From the NCBI RefSeq assembly GCF_005491425.1, contig NZ_CP028083.1, positions 1,760,001-1,824,000 of the forward strand: DNA of 64,000 nucleotides. The letters run 5' to 3'. Below are positions 55,901-62,796 of this stretch, one piece after another. Every line of letters begins with the position of its first letter. The stretch's first letter is position 1. Under the pieces are notes generated by a model. That model had not been told where the DNA came from, ran no database searches, and saw nothing but the letters and a program-made list of their open reading frames with translations. The translations under genes and the position numbers were made by a program. The DNA comes from Lysinibacillus sp. SGAir0095 (GTDB taxonomy: Bacteria; Bacillota; Bacilli; Bacillales_A; Planococcaceae).

Positions 55901-56296
55901 TTGGAAAAGAGTACAAAAGAATATGAATTGAAAGTAATCGTGCAAGAGGATCAAAAGGCCGAGTTGCCATATCGTGTCTTCGTGGAATATAAAGGGGACT
56001 TAGACTTTTATGAAAAACTAATTGAAATAGCACGGAGGGATCGGGTCTTATTTACTGGTCGACCTGCACCTTTTACAATGAAATGGATTTTCAAAACGAA
56101 TTATTTATATTATTTGGAGCAAAAAACAAATAAAATAATTAACCCAAAATACCTTTCCTGGAATTTAGAAGATATTCTAAGAAAAAAGGAGAATTTATTA
56201 CTTTTTAAAGAAAAAGCTGTGGTCATTGAATTTCGAAAAGCACTTTTAAATTTCTTAAACGAATTCGCTCAACAAATTAAACAAGGAAAGCTCTAG
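55901..56296 (+). CDS. Unknown soluble protein upstream of topB
   Basis: A protein of about 131 residues, rich in Lys and Glu and in aromatic residues, predicted alpha/beta then helical (YELKVIVQEDQKAELPYRVFVEY; IEIARRDRVLFTGRPAPFTMKWIF). No membrane segment or motif known to me. TTG 55901 lies 10 bases after AAAAAGG; ATG 55892 is adjacent to that site and less likely. It lies 109 bp upstream of topB on the same strand. Confidence 0.55.
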   Translation: MEKSTKEYELKVIVQEDQKAELPYRVFVEYKGDLDFYEKLIEIARRDRVLFTGRPAPFTMKWIFKTNYLYYLEQKTNKIINPKYLSWNLEDILRKKENLLLFKEKAVVIEFRKALLNFLNEFAQQIKQGKL

Positions 56297-56405
56297 GTAA
56301 GAACTCTACAAGCTGTTATAAAAAAATTATATGGGTAAATCTACAATTTCACGAAAAACTTGAGTCTATTTTATATTATTATTAAATGAAAGGGGGAATC
56401 TGCTT

Positions 56406-58472
56406 ATGAAAGCATTACTAATTGCAGAAAAGCCGTCTCTCATGCGTGATATCCAAAAAGTTTATAAAAAAATGCAGCACCCGTACGAAGTAGATTTCAC
56501 TTCTTTTGTCGGGCATGTGGTTGAATTAAAGGAACCTCATGAATATAGATCTGAATGGAAAAAATGGGATTTGAACGTCCTCCCGATGATACCTGAGCGG
56601 TATGAATTTCGAGTGAAAAAATCAGCCTATAAAGTATATAAAGAGATTGAACAACTATTAAAAACGAACCAATATGATTTTATTATCAATGCATGTGATG
56701 CTGGGATGGAAGGAGAGAATATTTTTTACTCCTTCTATAAACGGGTTGGCTGCAGGCTGCCTGTAAAACGGTTTTGGACTTCGCAAACAACGGATGGTGC
56801 CATTTCCAAAGCACTATTAAATTTAATAGATGAACAGGATACATTAATTCGAAACTTGCGAAATGCAGCCATGTATCGGTCAATTTTTGATTGGTTGATT
56901 GGTCTTAACTTAACACGAGCAGCAACAGTAAAGGGTGGACGAATCATTAAGATTGGACGAGTGATGACGCCAACACTGGCAATTGTTGTTAAACGAGAGT
57001 TAGAGATTTTACAATTTAAGCCAGAACCGTATTTTCAAATTGAACTGGATTTGGGACAGTTTAGAGCAATATGGTTTAACCCACAATCCAATGAAAATAA
57101 GCTGAAAACGGTGGAGGAAGCGCGTGAGGTCGTTTCTAAAATTAGCCGTAGTGCATTTGTAAGGGATATAAGAACGGAAAGAAAGACAATCGGTGCACCA
57201 CCATTGCATTCACTCCTTGAACTTCAAAAAGAAGCAAATAAGTTTTTTGGCTTTACATCCTCTGAAACTCTAAAAATAGCTCAAAGTTTATATGAGAAAA
57301 AACTTATTACTTATCCTCGTACAGAGTCAAAGCATTTGCCAACTGGCTTCGCACAAAATATCAGAGTGAATTTGCAGGCTCTAGCATCTTTAGATGAATA
57401 TGTTTCAATCGTTCAAGATGTAATGAGTCATCCGGAAAATATACAAAAAACAATCCGTTCAAAAAAATATGTTGATGACAAGAAATTAACGGATCATCAT
57501 GCGATTACAGTGACAGAGGTACCGATTGGACGTAAAAAACTAACACCACAAGAATCAAAAATATATCATCTCATAGCAAAAAGATTACTAGCGATCTTTC
57601 TGCCAGCATATGTCATTGATAAAACCGCTGTCGTTTTGCAATCAAATGACGAGTTTTTTAAAGCAAATGGGAATATGGTGATTGATAAAGGATATACCGT
57701 ACTTTATGATCTTTTCAAAAAGAAACAAGAAATTCCATTGCCGCCTTTACATAAGGATATGGAGGTACCCATAAGTGATGCAAAAATTTTATCTAAAATG
57801 ACTGAGCCTCCTGCAAGGTATACAGATAGTTCACTATTAGATGCCATGTTTCATGCAGGTAGATTTATTGAAGATAAAGAATTGCAGAGAGTATTAAAGG
57901 ATGCAGAAGGTATTGGTACTTCTGCGACTCGGGCCGAAATTATAGAAAAGTTAATTTCCATTGGTATGATTGCTCGTGAAGGAAAGTCATTTAAAGCAAC
58001 CCAATTTGGTATTGATGTAATCCAGAGCATCGGAAACCATGATATCGTATCGCCAGAATTAACGGCGATTTGGAGTAAGAAACTTAAGGATATTGTCGAT
58101 GGACAATTGAGTTCAGGTCAATTCTACAAAGAAATGTTAGCTTATGTTAAACAATCAACTGACGGTTTTGTTTCATTAAATCTAGATGTTGCAGAGAAGC
58201 AGATAGTCGTTGTAGGGAAATGTCTTCAATGCGGTCAAGCCGTGGTCGAAGGATTTAAAGGGTATTCTTGTTCCAATAAGGCCTGTAAGTTCTTTATTAG
58301 TAAATCCATTATGAAGGGGAAAATTACGCCAACAGATGCCAAGAAACTATTAACCGGTAAAGAAACACGAGAAATCCGATTTACATGGAAAAGTGGCAAA
58401 AAGGGAAAAGCAAAATTAAAACTAGTGAATGAAAAACTAGAGTTTGTTTTCTCTCATTCTGCAAAAAAATAA
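56406..58472 (+). CDS. topB: DNA topoisomerase III (type IA)
   Basis: Relaxes and decatenates DNA through a single-strand break. The 688-residue protein opens with the TOPRIM domain (LLIAEKPSL with the catalytic Glu; NACDAGMEGENIFYSF near residues 96-111). The active-site Tyr is in KKLITYPRTESKHLP near residue 303, and a C-terminal zinc-ribbon-like CLQCGQAV ... CSNKACKFF follows. TOPRIM normally reads DAGREGE; here Met replaces the Arg. It is shorter than B. subtilis TopB (727). Starts at ATG after GGGGGAA; single gene. Confidence 0.9.
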   Translation: MKALLIAEKPSLMRDIQKVYKKMQHPYEVDFTSFVGHVVELKEPHEYRSEWKKWDLNVLPMIPERYEFRVKKSAYKVYKEIEQLLKTNQYDFIINACDAGMEGENIFYSFYKRVGCRLPVKRFWTSQTTDGAISKALLNLIDEQDTLIRNLRNAAMYRSIFDWLIGLNLTRAATVKGGRIIKIGRVMTPTLAIVVKRELEILQFKPEPYFQIELDLGQFRAIWFNPQSNENKLKTVEEAREVVSKISRSAFVRDIRTERKTIGAPPLHSLLELQKEANKFFGFTSSETLKIAQSLYEKKLITYPRTESKHLPTGFAQNIRVNLQALASLDEYVSIVQDVMSHPENIQKTIRSKKYVDDKKLTDHHAITVTEVPIGRKKLTPQESKIYHLIAKRLLAIFLPAYVIDKTAVVLQSNDEFFKANGNMVIDKGYTVLYDLFKKKQEIPLPPLHKDMEVPISDAKILSKMTEPPARYTDSSLLDAMFHAGRFIEDKELQRVLKDAEGIGTSATRAEIIEKLISIGMIAREGKSFKATQFGIDVIQSIGNHDIVSPELTAIWSKKLKDIVDGQLSSGQFYKEMLAYVKQSTDGFVSLNLDVAEKQIVVVGKCLQCGQAVVEGFKGYSCSNKACKFFISKSIMKGKITPTDAKKLLTGKETREIRFTWKSGKKGKAKLKLVNEKLEFVFSHSAKK

Positions 58473-58518
58473 TGTTATAAATAATATGTATTTGCCTCCC
58501 TTGATTAAGCAGAATTTG

Positions 58519-58527
58519 CATATATTA
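58519..58527 (+). promoter_or_regulatory. Sigma-K-type -10 element before the His/Cys-repeat gene
   Basis: CATATATTA matches the sigma-K -10 consensus CATAnnnTA exactly, 37 bp before the GTG start. The -35 side (weak in this class) is not clear. Confidence 0.5.
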
Positions 58528-58563
58528 CTTGCGAATTCTCTAGTTTTGAAGGGAGGTTATTTA

Positions 58564-59391
58564 GTGAACAGGAAAGGTAGTATTAAAAAAAATCGTTTAA
58601 AACGTACAAAACGTAACAATGGTCACGATTGCTTTGACAAATTCCACCATCATGACTGCGGATGTGATCACCGTCATGAACACCATCATGACTGCGGATG
58701 TGGTCACCGTCATGAACACCATCACGACTGCGGATGCGGACACCATCATGAGCACCATCATGACTGCGGATGTGATCACCGTCATGAACACCATCATGAC
58801 TGCGGATGTGGTCACCGTCATGAACACCATCATGATTGCGGATGTGGTCACCGTCATGAGCACCATCACGACTGCGATTGCGATCACCATCATGAGCACC
58901 ATCACGACTGCGATTGCGATCACCATGACGAGCATCATCATGACTGTGGATGTAATCACCATGACTGCGACTGTGAACACCGTGATAAACACCATCATGA
59001 TTGCGATTGCAATCGCTGTTGCGGAAATCATGATGATTGCAATTGCCGACACCGACGCAGGAAGAACCACTTTGTACTATTCGATTGTGATAGCTGTAAT
59101 AAGCATCACGATTATTCCCATGGTCACAACCGTTGTAATTGCAGATGTCATTTATGCCTTAACTTGGCAAGGTTAGATGATAATTTGAATTTTAAGCTGT
59201 TGAAAAACCATCGTCGTCCATTGGAAATGGTAACAGTTGGGAACAGACGTTTTAGAGGGAAAACGAAGCATGTTGGGATTGATTATGTAGATATTAAAGG
59301 GAATAACGGAAAAATGACAACAATTTTAAAGGATAAAATTGAGCATATTGATTGGAAAAAAGAAAGAATCAACGAAGATAGAAAATGGTAA
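58564..59391 (+). CDS. His/Cys-rich repeat protein with LSm-like C terminus, candidate spore coat metal binder
   Basis: A 275-residue protein. Residues 1-27 are basic. Residues 28 to about 150 consist of roughly ten 12-residue repeats HHHDCGCGHRHE, in which G/D, R/H and E vary, followed by a degenerate His/Cys/Asp tail to about residue 200. The last 75 residues (RRPLEMVTVGNRRFRG; HVGIDYVDIKGNNGKMTTIL) look like a small beta-barrel of the LSm-like DUF2642 type seen in coat proteins. With no signal peptide it would be packaged from the mother cell. GTG 58564 lies 7 bases after GGGAGG. Metal binding is certain in principle from composition, but which metal is unknown. Confidence 0.75.
   Translation: MNRKGSIKKNRLKRTKRNNGHDCFDKFHHHDCGCDHRHEHHHDCGCGHRHEHHHDCGCGHHHEHHHDCGCDHRHEHHHDCGCGHRHEHHHDCGCGHRHEHHHDCDCDHHHEHHHDCDCDHHDEHHHDCGCNHHDCDCEHRDKHHHDCDCNRCCGNHDDCNCRHRRRKNHFVLFDCDSCNKHHDYSHGHNRCNCRCHLCLNLARLDDNLNFKLLKNHRRPLEMVTVGNRRFRGKTKHVGIDYVDIKGNNGKMTTILKDKIEHIDWKKERINEDRKW
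58645..59010 (+). repeat. 36-bp tandem repeats encoding HHHDCxCxHxxE
   Basis: The DNA repeats with a 36-base period (CACCATCATGACTGCGGATG and variants) for about nine or ten copies, decaying towards the 3' end. Because of the period, the other two plus frames and the minus frames also remain open across the array. Copy number is likely to vary between strains. Confidence 0.88.
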
Positions 59392-59481
59392 ACGCTTTAT
59401 AAGGAATTTTAATTCAATAAAAATCGATTCCAAAAATGAAGGCAATGAATAACATAGATAGTAGAAAAGGAGATAAGACAG

Positions 59482-60801
59482 ATGTTCTTAAAAATTTCCC
59501 GATTTACTATCTTTTGTTTATTTATTGCTTTTCTTTTTGTTTCGATGAGCAGACAAGTCGATGCCCATGTCTTTGTTGTAGAAGAATCGCCTGCATCCAA
59601 TAGTGTGTCGGAAGAGTCGCCAAGTGAAGTTTTAATCCAGTTCAGCGGTAAAGTAGACAAAAGCTTTTCAATGAAGGTGTTTGATCAAAATAATCAGGAA
59701 ATACTCACGAAATCCGCTACGATTAGCGACGATCAAAAAACAATTTCGATTCAAATACCAGCACTTCCAAATGGCCATTATCAGGTTCAGTATTATGTCA
59801 TTTCATCGAATGATGGGCATACGATTGAAGGATCTTATCTCTTTCAAGTGAAATGGAAAGTTCAACCATCAACGAATGCAGAAAATATGAAAGAAGATAC
59901 AACTGGTGGAGGAGTCGGCAAACTAGAAGAAGCAGGGAACGAAGCTGATGTAATCACGGTACCAAGTGCTATAGAGGATAAAATAGATAAAAATTATTTC
60001 GAGATTTTTAATTATAGTGCAAAAGCAATCTATTATTTTGGATTGTTATTGCTCCTTGGCTGGTTAATGATTTGGCAAGTCATAAAATCGTATTCTTTTG
60101 AACTTAAAAAGAAATTTCTATTTTACGGAATGATTTTCCAATTTCTTCATTTGATAGGCCTAGTTGCTTTTTTGTTAGTCCAAATGAATATCTTTTCTGC
60201 TCATGGCATCAGTTTTGAATTCGACTTTCCACTTGATACTAATTTTGGAAAACTTTGGATTGTTTCACTTGTATTATCATTAATCGGTTTTTTATCCTTG
60301 TTTAAAAATCAATGGCTTGATTCTATATGGATTCTCTTGATTGGTCTGACGAAAAGCCTAAATGGGCACACACAAGAGTTTGAACCTTCATTACTACTAG
60401 TGGGTTTAAATAGTATTCATATTTTGGCATCAGCTTTTTGGGTAGCAGGGTTAGTATTTATCTTATTATTTTGGCGTAAACAACAGCTCTATGTTAAGTC
60501 ATTCATTCCAATTTTTTCAAAAGGCGCCTTGATTAGTATTGTTTTATTGAGTATATCGGGGAGCATGATTTCCTATTTTTACTTACCAGATAGGGAGGCT
60601 TTGTTAACTGATTGGGGATTCATGTTACTAGCGAAAATAGTTATTGTATTAGGCGTCCTTATTTTGGGTGCTATTATTCGCAAGAGGATGAAAAGAGGAA
60701 GATTAGCGGATTTAAAATCATTGATTAAGCTCGATTTTATTTTTATGGTTCTACTGGTTATCATTGTTTCTATTTTAACATCTTTAAACCCGCTACCTTA
60801 A
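59482..60801 (+). CDS. CopC-CopD fusion copper protein (YcnJ-like)
   Basis: A 439-residue exported membrane protein. The signal peptide ends at VDA, so mature CopC starts with His (HVFVVEESPASNS), the usual N-terminal copper ligand. The CopC beta-barrel spans about residues 28-125 (SSNDGHTIEGSYLFQV has the second His). A linker leads to the CopD membrane domain, about eight helices (FNYSAKAIYYFGLLLLLGWL; HILASAFWVAGLVFILLF). YcnJ-type proteins take up copper. Lying next to mnxEFG, it could supply copper for the oxidase; that is inference. ATG follows AAAGGAG. Confidence 0.85.
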   Translation: MFLKISRFTIFCLFIAFLFVSMSRQVDAHVFVVEESPASNSVSEESPSEVLIQFSGKVDKSFSMKVFDQNNQEILTKSATISDDQKTISIQIPALPNGHYQVQYYVISSNDGHTIEGSYLFQVKWKVQPSTNAENMKEDTTGGGVGKLEEAGNEADVITVPSAIEDKIDKNYFEIFNYSAKAIYYFGLLLLLGWLMIWQVIKSYSFELKKKFLFYGMIFQFLHLIGLVAFLLVQMNIFSAHGISFEFDFPLDTNFGKLWIVSLVLSLIGFLSLFKNQWLDSIWILLIGLTKSLNGHTQEFEPSLLLVGLNSIHILASAFWVAGLVFILLFWRKQQLYVKSFIPIFSKGALISIVLLSISGSMISYFYLPDREALLTDWGFMLLAKIVIVLGVLILGAIIRKRMKRGRLADLKSLIKLDFIFMVLLVIIVSILTSLNPLP

Positions 60802-60802
60802 A

Positions 60803-61210
60803 TCATGACCTAACAGAAAAACACAGCAAACCGAACATTGCATATACAAGTAAAGAACAGAAAGTAACAAGAGTAAGATCAGCTACAACACCAATCATAG
60901 GGCCCATTATACCAGCCATTAATCCGCTAGATACACCTGACAGTAAAGTTTGGTAGTCAACTAGAGCCCCAAAAATGGCACCAACTATTATTGCCAGAAA
61001 TGTTGCAACAATTGTAATGAGCGAATAATGGGAAGGGAATGCATAGCCTAGAAGTGTTCCGACGGCTATTCCCATTACCCCACTACTCGTCATAGCTAGG
61101 TTCATACCCAAATGGTAACTTATTAAATACTTCAGTTTTTTTAAATATAGATAAGAAAAACTACATACAAACAAATAACTAATGAGAACAAAAAGTATTA
61201 ATAAACTCAT
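60803..61210 (-). CDS. Small hydrophobic membrane protein in the Mnx-linked cluster
   Basis: A 135-residue protein with about four hydrophobic helices and many glycines (SSGVMGIAVGTLLGYAF; IIVGAIFGALVDYQTLLSGVSSGLMAGIMGPMIGVVADL). It resembles four-helix copper/MNC membrane proteins only in outline; no metal motif is visible apart from two methionine-rich stretches. ATG 61210 has AGGAGGAG 7 bases upstream. A sigma-K-like promoter lies directly before it. Its stop lies one base from the CopC-CopD stop. Confidence 0.7.
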   Translation of the reverse strand: MSLLILFVLISYLFVCSFSYLYLKKLKYLISYHLGMNLAMTSSGVMGIAVGTLLGYAFPSHYSLITIVATFLAIIVGAIFGALVDYQTLLSGVSSGLMAGIMGPMIGVVADLTLVTFCSLLVYAMFGLLCFSVRS

Positions 61211-61231
61211 GTTCAATCTCCTCCTTGCACT

Positions 61232-61261
61232 TAGTATATGAAAATGATAAGTAAGCTGGTT
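61232..61261 (-). promoter_or_regulatory. Sigma-K-type promoter of the small membrane protein
   Basis: On the minus strand AACC (-35, consensus mACm), 17 bases, then CATATACTA, an exact CATAnnnTA -10. The implied start site leaves a leader of only about 15 bases that begins at the ribosome site. Confidence 0.5.
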
Positions 61262-61295
61262 ACTGGTAAAACATCGAAGGGATGATTGGACTTTT

Positions 61296-61988
61296 ATGTA
61301 CGAAAATAATTATCCGGAATTAAAGAAAGAGGATCGATATACTTCACCAGCAAGTTCTAAGCCACTACATGAACTAAAAATGTTGCAAGAGTATATTCAT
61401 AGTGTCAATTTGCAAAATTTAGGTACCCTATTACCTCATTACAAACAACAAATGATTCTTTTAAAGTTTTTTAAATCGAAAAAAAATCAGCTGGTTGAAA
61501 TTTACTCAAGAAATAAAGATGAAGTGATTCATACCGTTGGGAAAGTATCGGTTGTAGGGAGAGACTTCGTTATGATTCGAACACTCCTAACTAGAATTTG
61601 GATTCCATACAGGGTGATCCATTCAGCAAAAACCCCCTTTGGTCTTCCTGATATGCCTGGTACACACCAAAATGTACTAATAGACGAAGAATTGAGAAGG
61701 AAATTATTAACAAATTTCGCGGTAACTGTAGCGGAAAAACAATCGCTTAGACAACAGTTTTTTGAGGAGTTGCTGCTGACTAATTTGCAAAGCTGGGTTG
61801 GCACGAAAATTACCATTTATAACGGTAGTAATTTCACAGCAAAACTTCGTGGTGTAAGTAAAGAAAAGCTACTATTTAAAGAAAAAGAAATTGCTTTTAG
61901 CAAGATTACTTACATGAAGCAAGCAAGAGTTCTCTCATTCTTTGAAAAAATATTCAAGAAGTTGAAGATAAAAAAATCTAATAATTAA
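61296..61988 (+). CDS. Coat-type protein with two LSm-like segments
   Basis: A 230-residue soluble protein. Two small-beta-barrel-like stretches are seen: residues 62-115 (FFKSKKNQLVEIYSRNKDEVIHTVGKVSVVGRDFVMIRT) and residues 170-215 (WVGTKITIYNGSNFTAKLRGVSKEKLLFKEKEIAFSKITYM). They resemble MnxE/MnxF and DUF2642-like coat proteins in layout: a strand, G-x-V turn, then a hydrophobic strand. The C terminus is basic. The ribosome site before ATG 61296 is weak. It lies at the place where other mnx operons carry mnxA-mnxD, but I cannot equate it to one of them. Confidence 0.6.
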   Translation: MYENNYPELKKEDRYTSPASSKPLHELKMLQEYIHSVNLQNLGTLLPHYKQQMILLKFFKSKKNQLVEIYSRNKDEVIHTVGKVSVVGRDFVMIRTLLTRIWIPYRVIHSAKTPFGLPDMPGTHQNVLIDEELRRKLLTNFAVTVAEKQSLRQQFFEELLLTNLQSWVGTKITIYNGSNFTAKLRGVSKEKLLFKEKEIAFSKITYMKQARVLSFFEKIFKKLKIKKSNN

Positions 61989-62001
61989 CGACTCTAGTGT
62001 G

Positions 62002-62045
62002 AATATCTCAAAAGTCCATAATACAAACTTTTGGGATATTTTCAT
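62002..62045 (+). terminator. Terminator before the mnxEFG genes
   Basis: AATATCTCAAAAGT pairs with ACTTTTGGGATATT (one wobble), followed by a T-rich run. It suggests mnxEFG have their own promoter. Confidence 0.75.
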
Positions 62046-62106
62046 TTAGTGTGTTTTGAATATTTCTCATGATTGTGTTTTCGTTTAGATGTTTTGCATT
62101 TATTTC

Positions 62107-62115
62107 CATAGATTA
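62107..62115 (+). promoter_or_regulatory. Sigma-K-type -10 element before mnxE
   Basis: CATAGATTA, an exact match to CATAnnnTA, 37 bp before the mnxE GTG. A convincing -35 AC motif is missing. In marine Bacillus SG-1 the mnx operon is expressed in the mother cell under sigma K. Confidence 0.5.
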
Positions 62116-62151
62116 TTGTGAGGAAGTTTCTACTCTGGAGGAGGAAGAATA

Positions 62152-62445
62152 GTGAAAGAACACAATGATGATGTATTTGGTGATGAGTTGTTTAGAGAGG
62201 TGCTGGGAAAGTCCATCTTGCTTGTGACAGAAAGTAGACAATTAAATATCTTGGGCCAAACATTCCGGCCAATATTCAATGGGGTTGTTAAAGAAGTGGG
62301 TAATGGCTTTATTACGTTAGATCCGGTAATTATAAAAATGCAGAACGCACCGTTCTTTAAATTTCCTACGCCGCTCAGTTTTCCAATAGAGCATATTGCG
62401 TTATTTACTGAATTTGATATGGATCGAAGAATTCCATTAATCTAA
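62152..62445 (+). CDS. mnxE: MnxE-like subunit of the Mn(II) oxidase complex
   Basis: A 97-residue soluble protein with an LSm-like beta-barrel: LGKSILLVTESRQLNILGQTFRP, FNGVVKEVGNGFITLDPVIIKM, PFFKFPTPLSFPIEHIALF. Position and size match MnxE, which with MnxF forms a small hexamer binding the multicopper oxidase MnxG in Bacillus SG-1-type spores. GTG start after GGAGGAGG. A gap of 33 bases leads to mnxF. The assignment rests mostly on context with mnxG. Confidence 0.72.
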   Translation: MKEHNDDVFGDELFREVLGKSILLVTESRQLNILGQTFRPIFNGVVKEVGNGFITLDPVIIKMQNAPFFKFPTPLSFPIEHIALFTEFDMDRRIPLI

Positions 62446-62478
62446 TAGATTAAAAAGTACAAAGAAAGGGTGAAAGAG

Positions 62479-62796
62479 ATGGAAAAAAATTCTAGGCATG
62501 GATTCGGAAATATTCAACCTGATATTAACGCAATTCGTGAAGCAGGGGTCACACTAGAATTTAGGCAAAATATTGGAAAAAGAGCCTTAATATTAATTGC
62601 TCCATTTCCATTTTTAATTATTGGCAGAATTGAAGATGTGGTAACCGATTATCTAATCATCTGTACGGAGATTACGAATGTCAATGAGCTGGATGGTGAA
62701 GAATTCAGGGTCCATATTGATGACATTGAAGTGTTTTATATAGAAAAGGATAAACGAAGACCGATTCCTGATATTAGGAATGGTACACATGCTTAG
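62479..62796 (+). CDS. mnxF: MnxF-like subunit of the Mn(II) oxidase complex
   Basis: A 105-residue protein with a similar small barrel: VTLEFRQNIGKRALILIAPFPFLIIGRIEDVVTDYLIICTEITNV, then DGEEFRVHIDDIEVFYIEKD. Probably the second small subunit. ATG 62479 lies 7 bases after AAGGGTG; GTG 62470 is part of that site. Its stop codon overlaps the mnxG start by 8 bases, so translation of the two is coupled, consistent with a fixed complex. Confidence 0.72.
   Translation: MEKNSRHGFGNIQPDINAIREAGVTLEFRQNIGKRALILIAPFPFLIIGRIEDVVTDYLIICTEITNVNELDGEEFRVHIDDIEVFYIEKDKRRPIPDIRNGTHA

Noticed and set aside
58597-59176. Long open frames on the minus strand (157 codons) and another plus frame (185 codons) across the His/Cys repeat
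   Set aside because: The 36-bp period removes stops from all frames. These frames encode low-complexity Val/Met/Thr repeats, lack ribosome sites and overlap the well-supported His/Cys protein.
59445-59480. Sigma-K box before the CopC-CopD gene (CATAGATAG)
   Set aside because: It misses the required T at position 8 of CATAnnnTA, so I do not count it with the other three.
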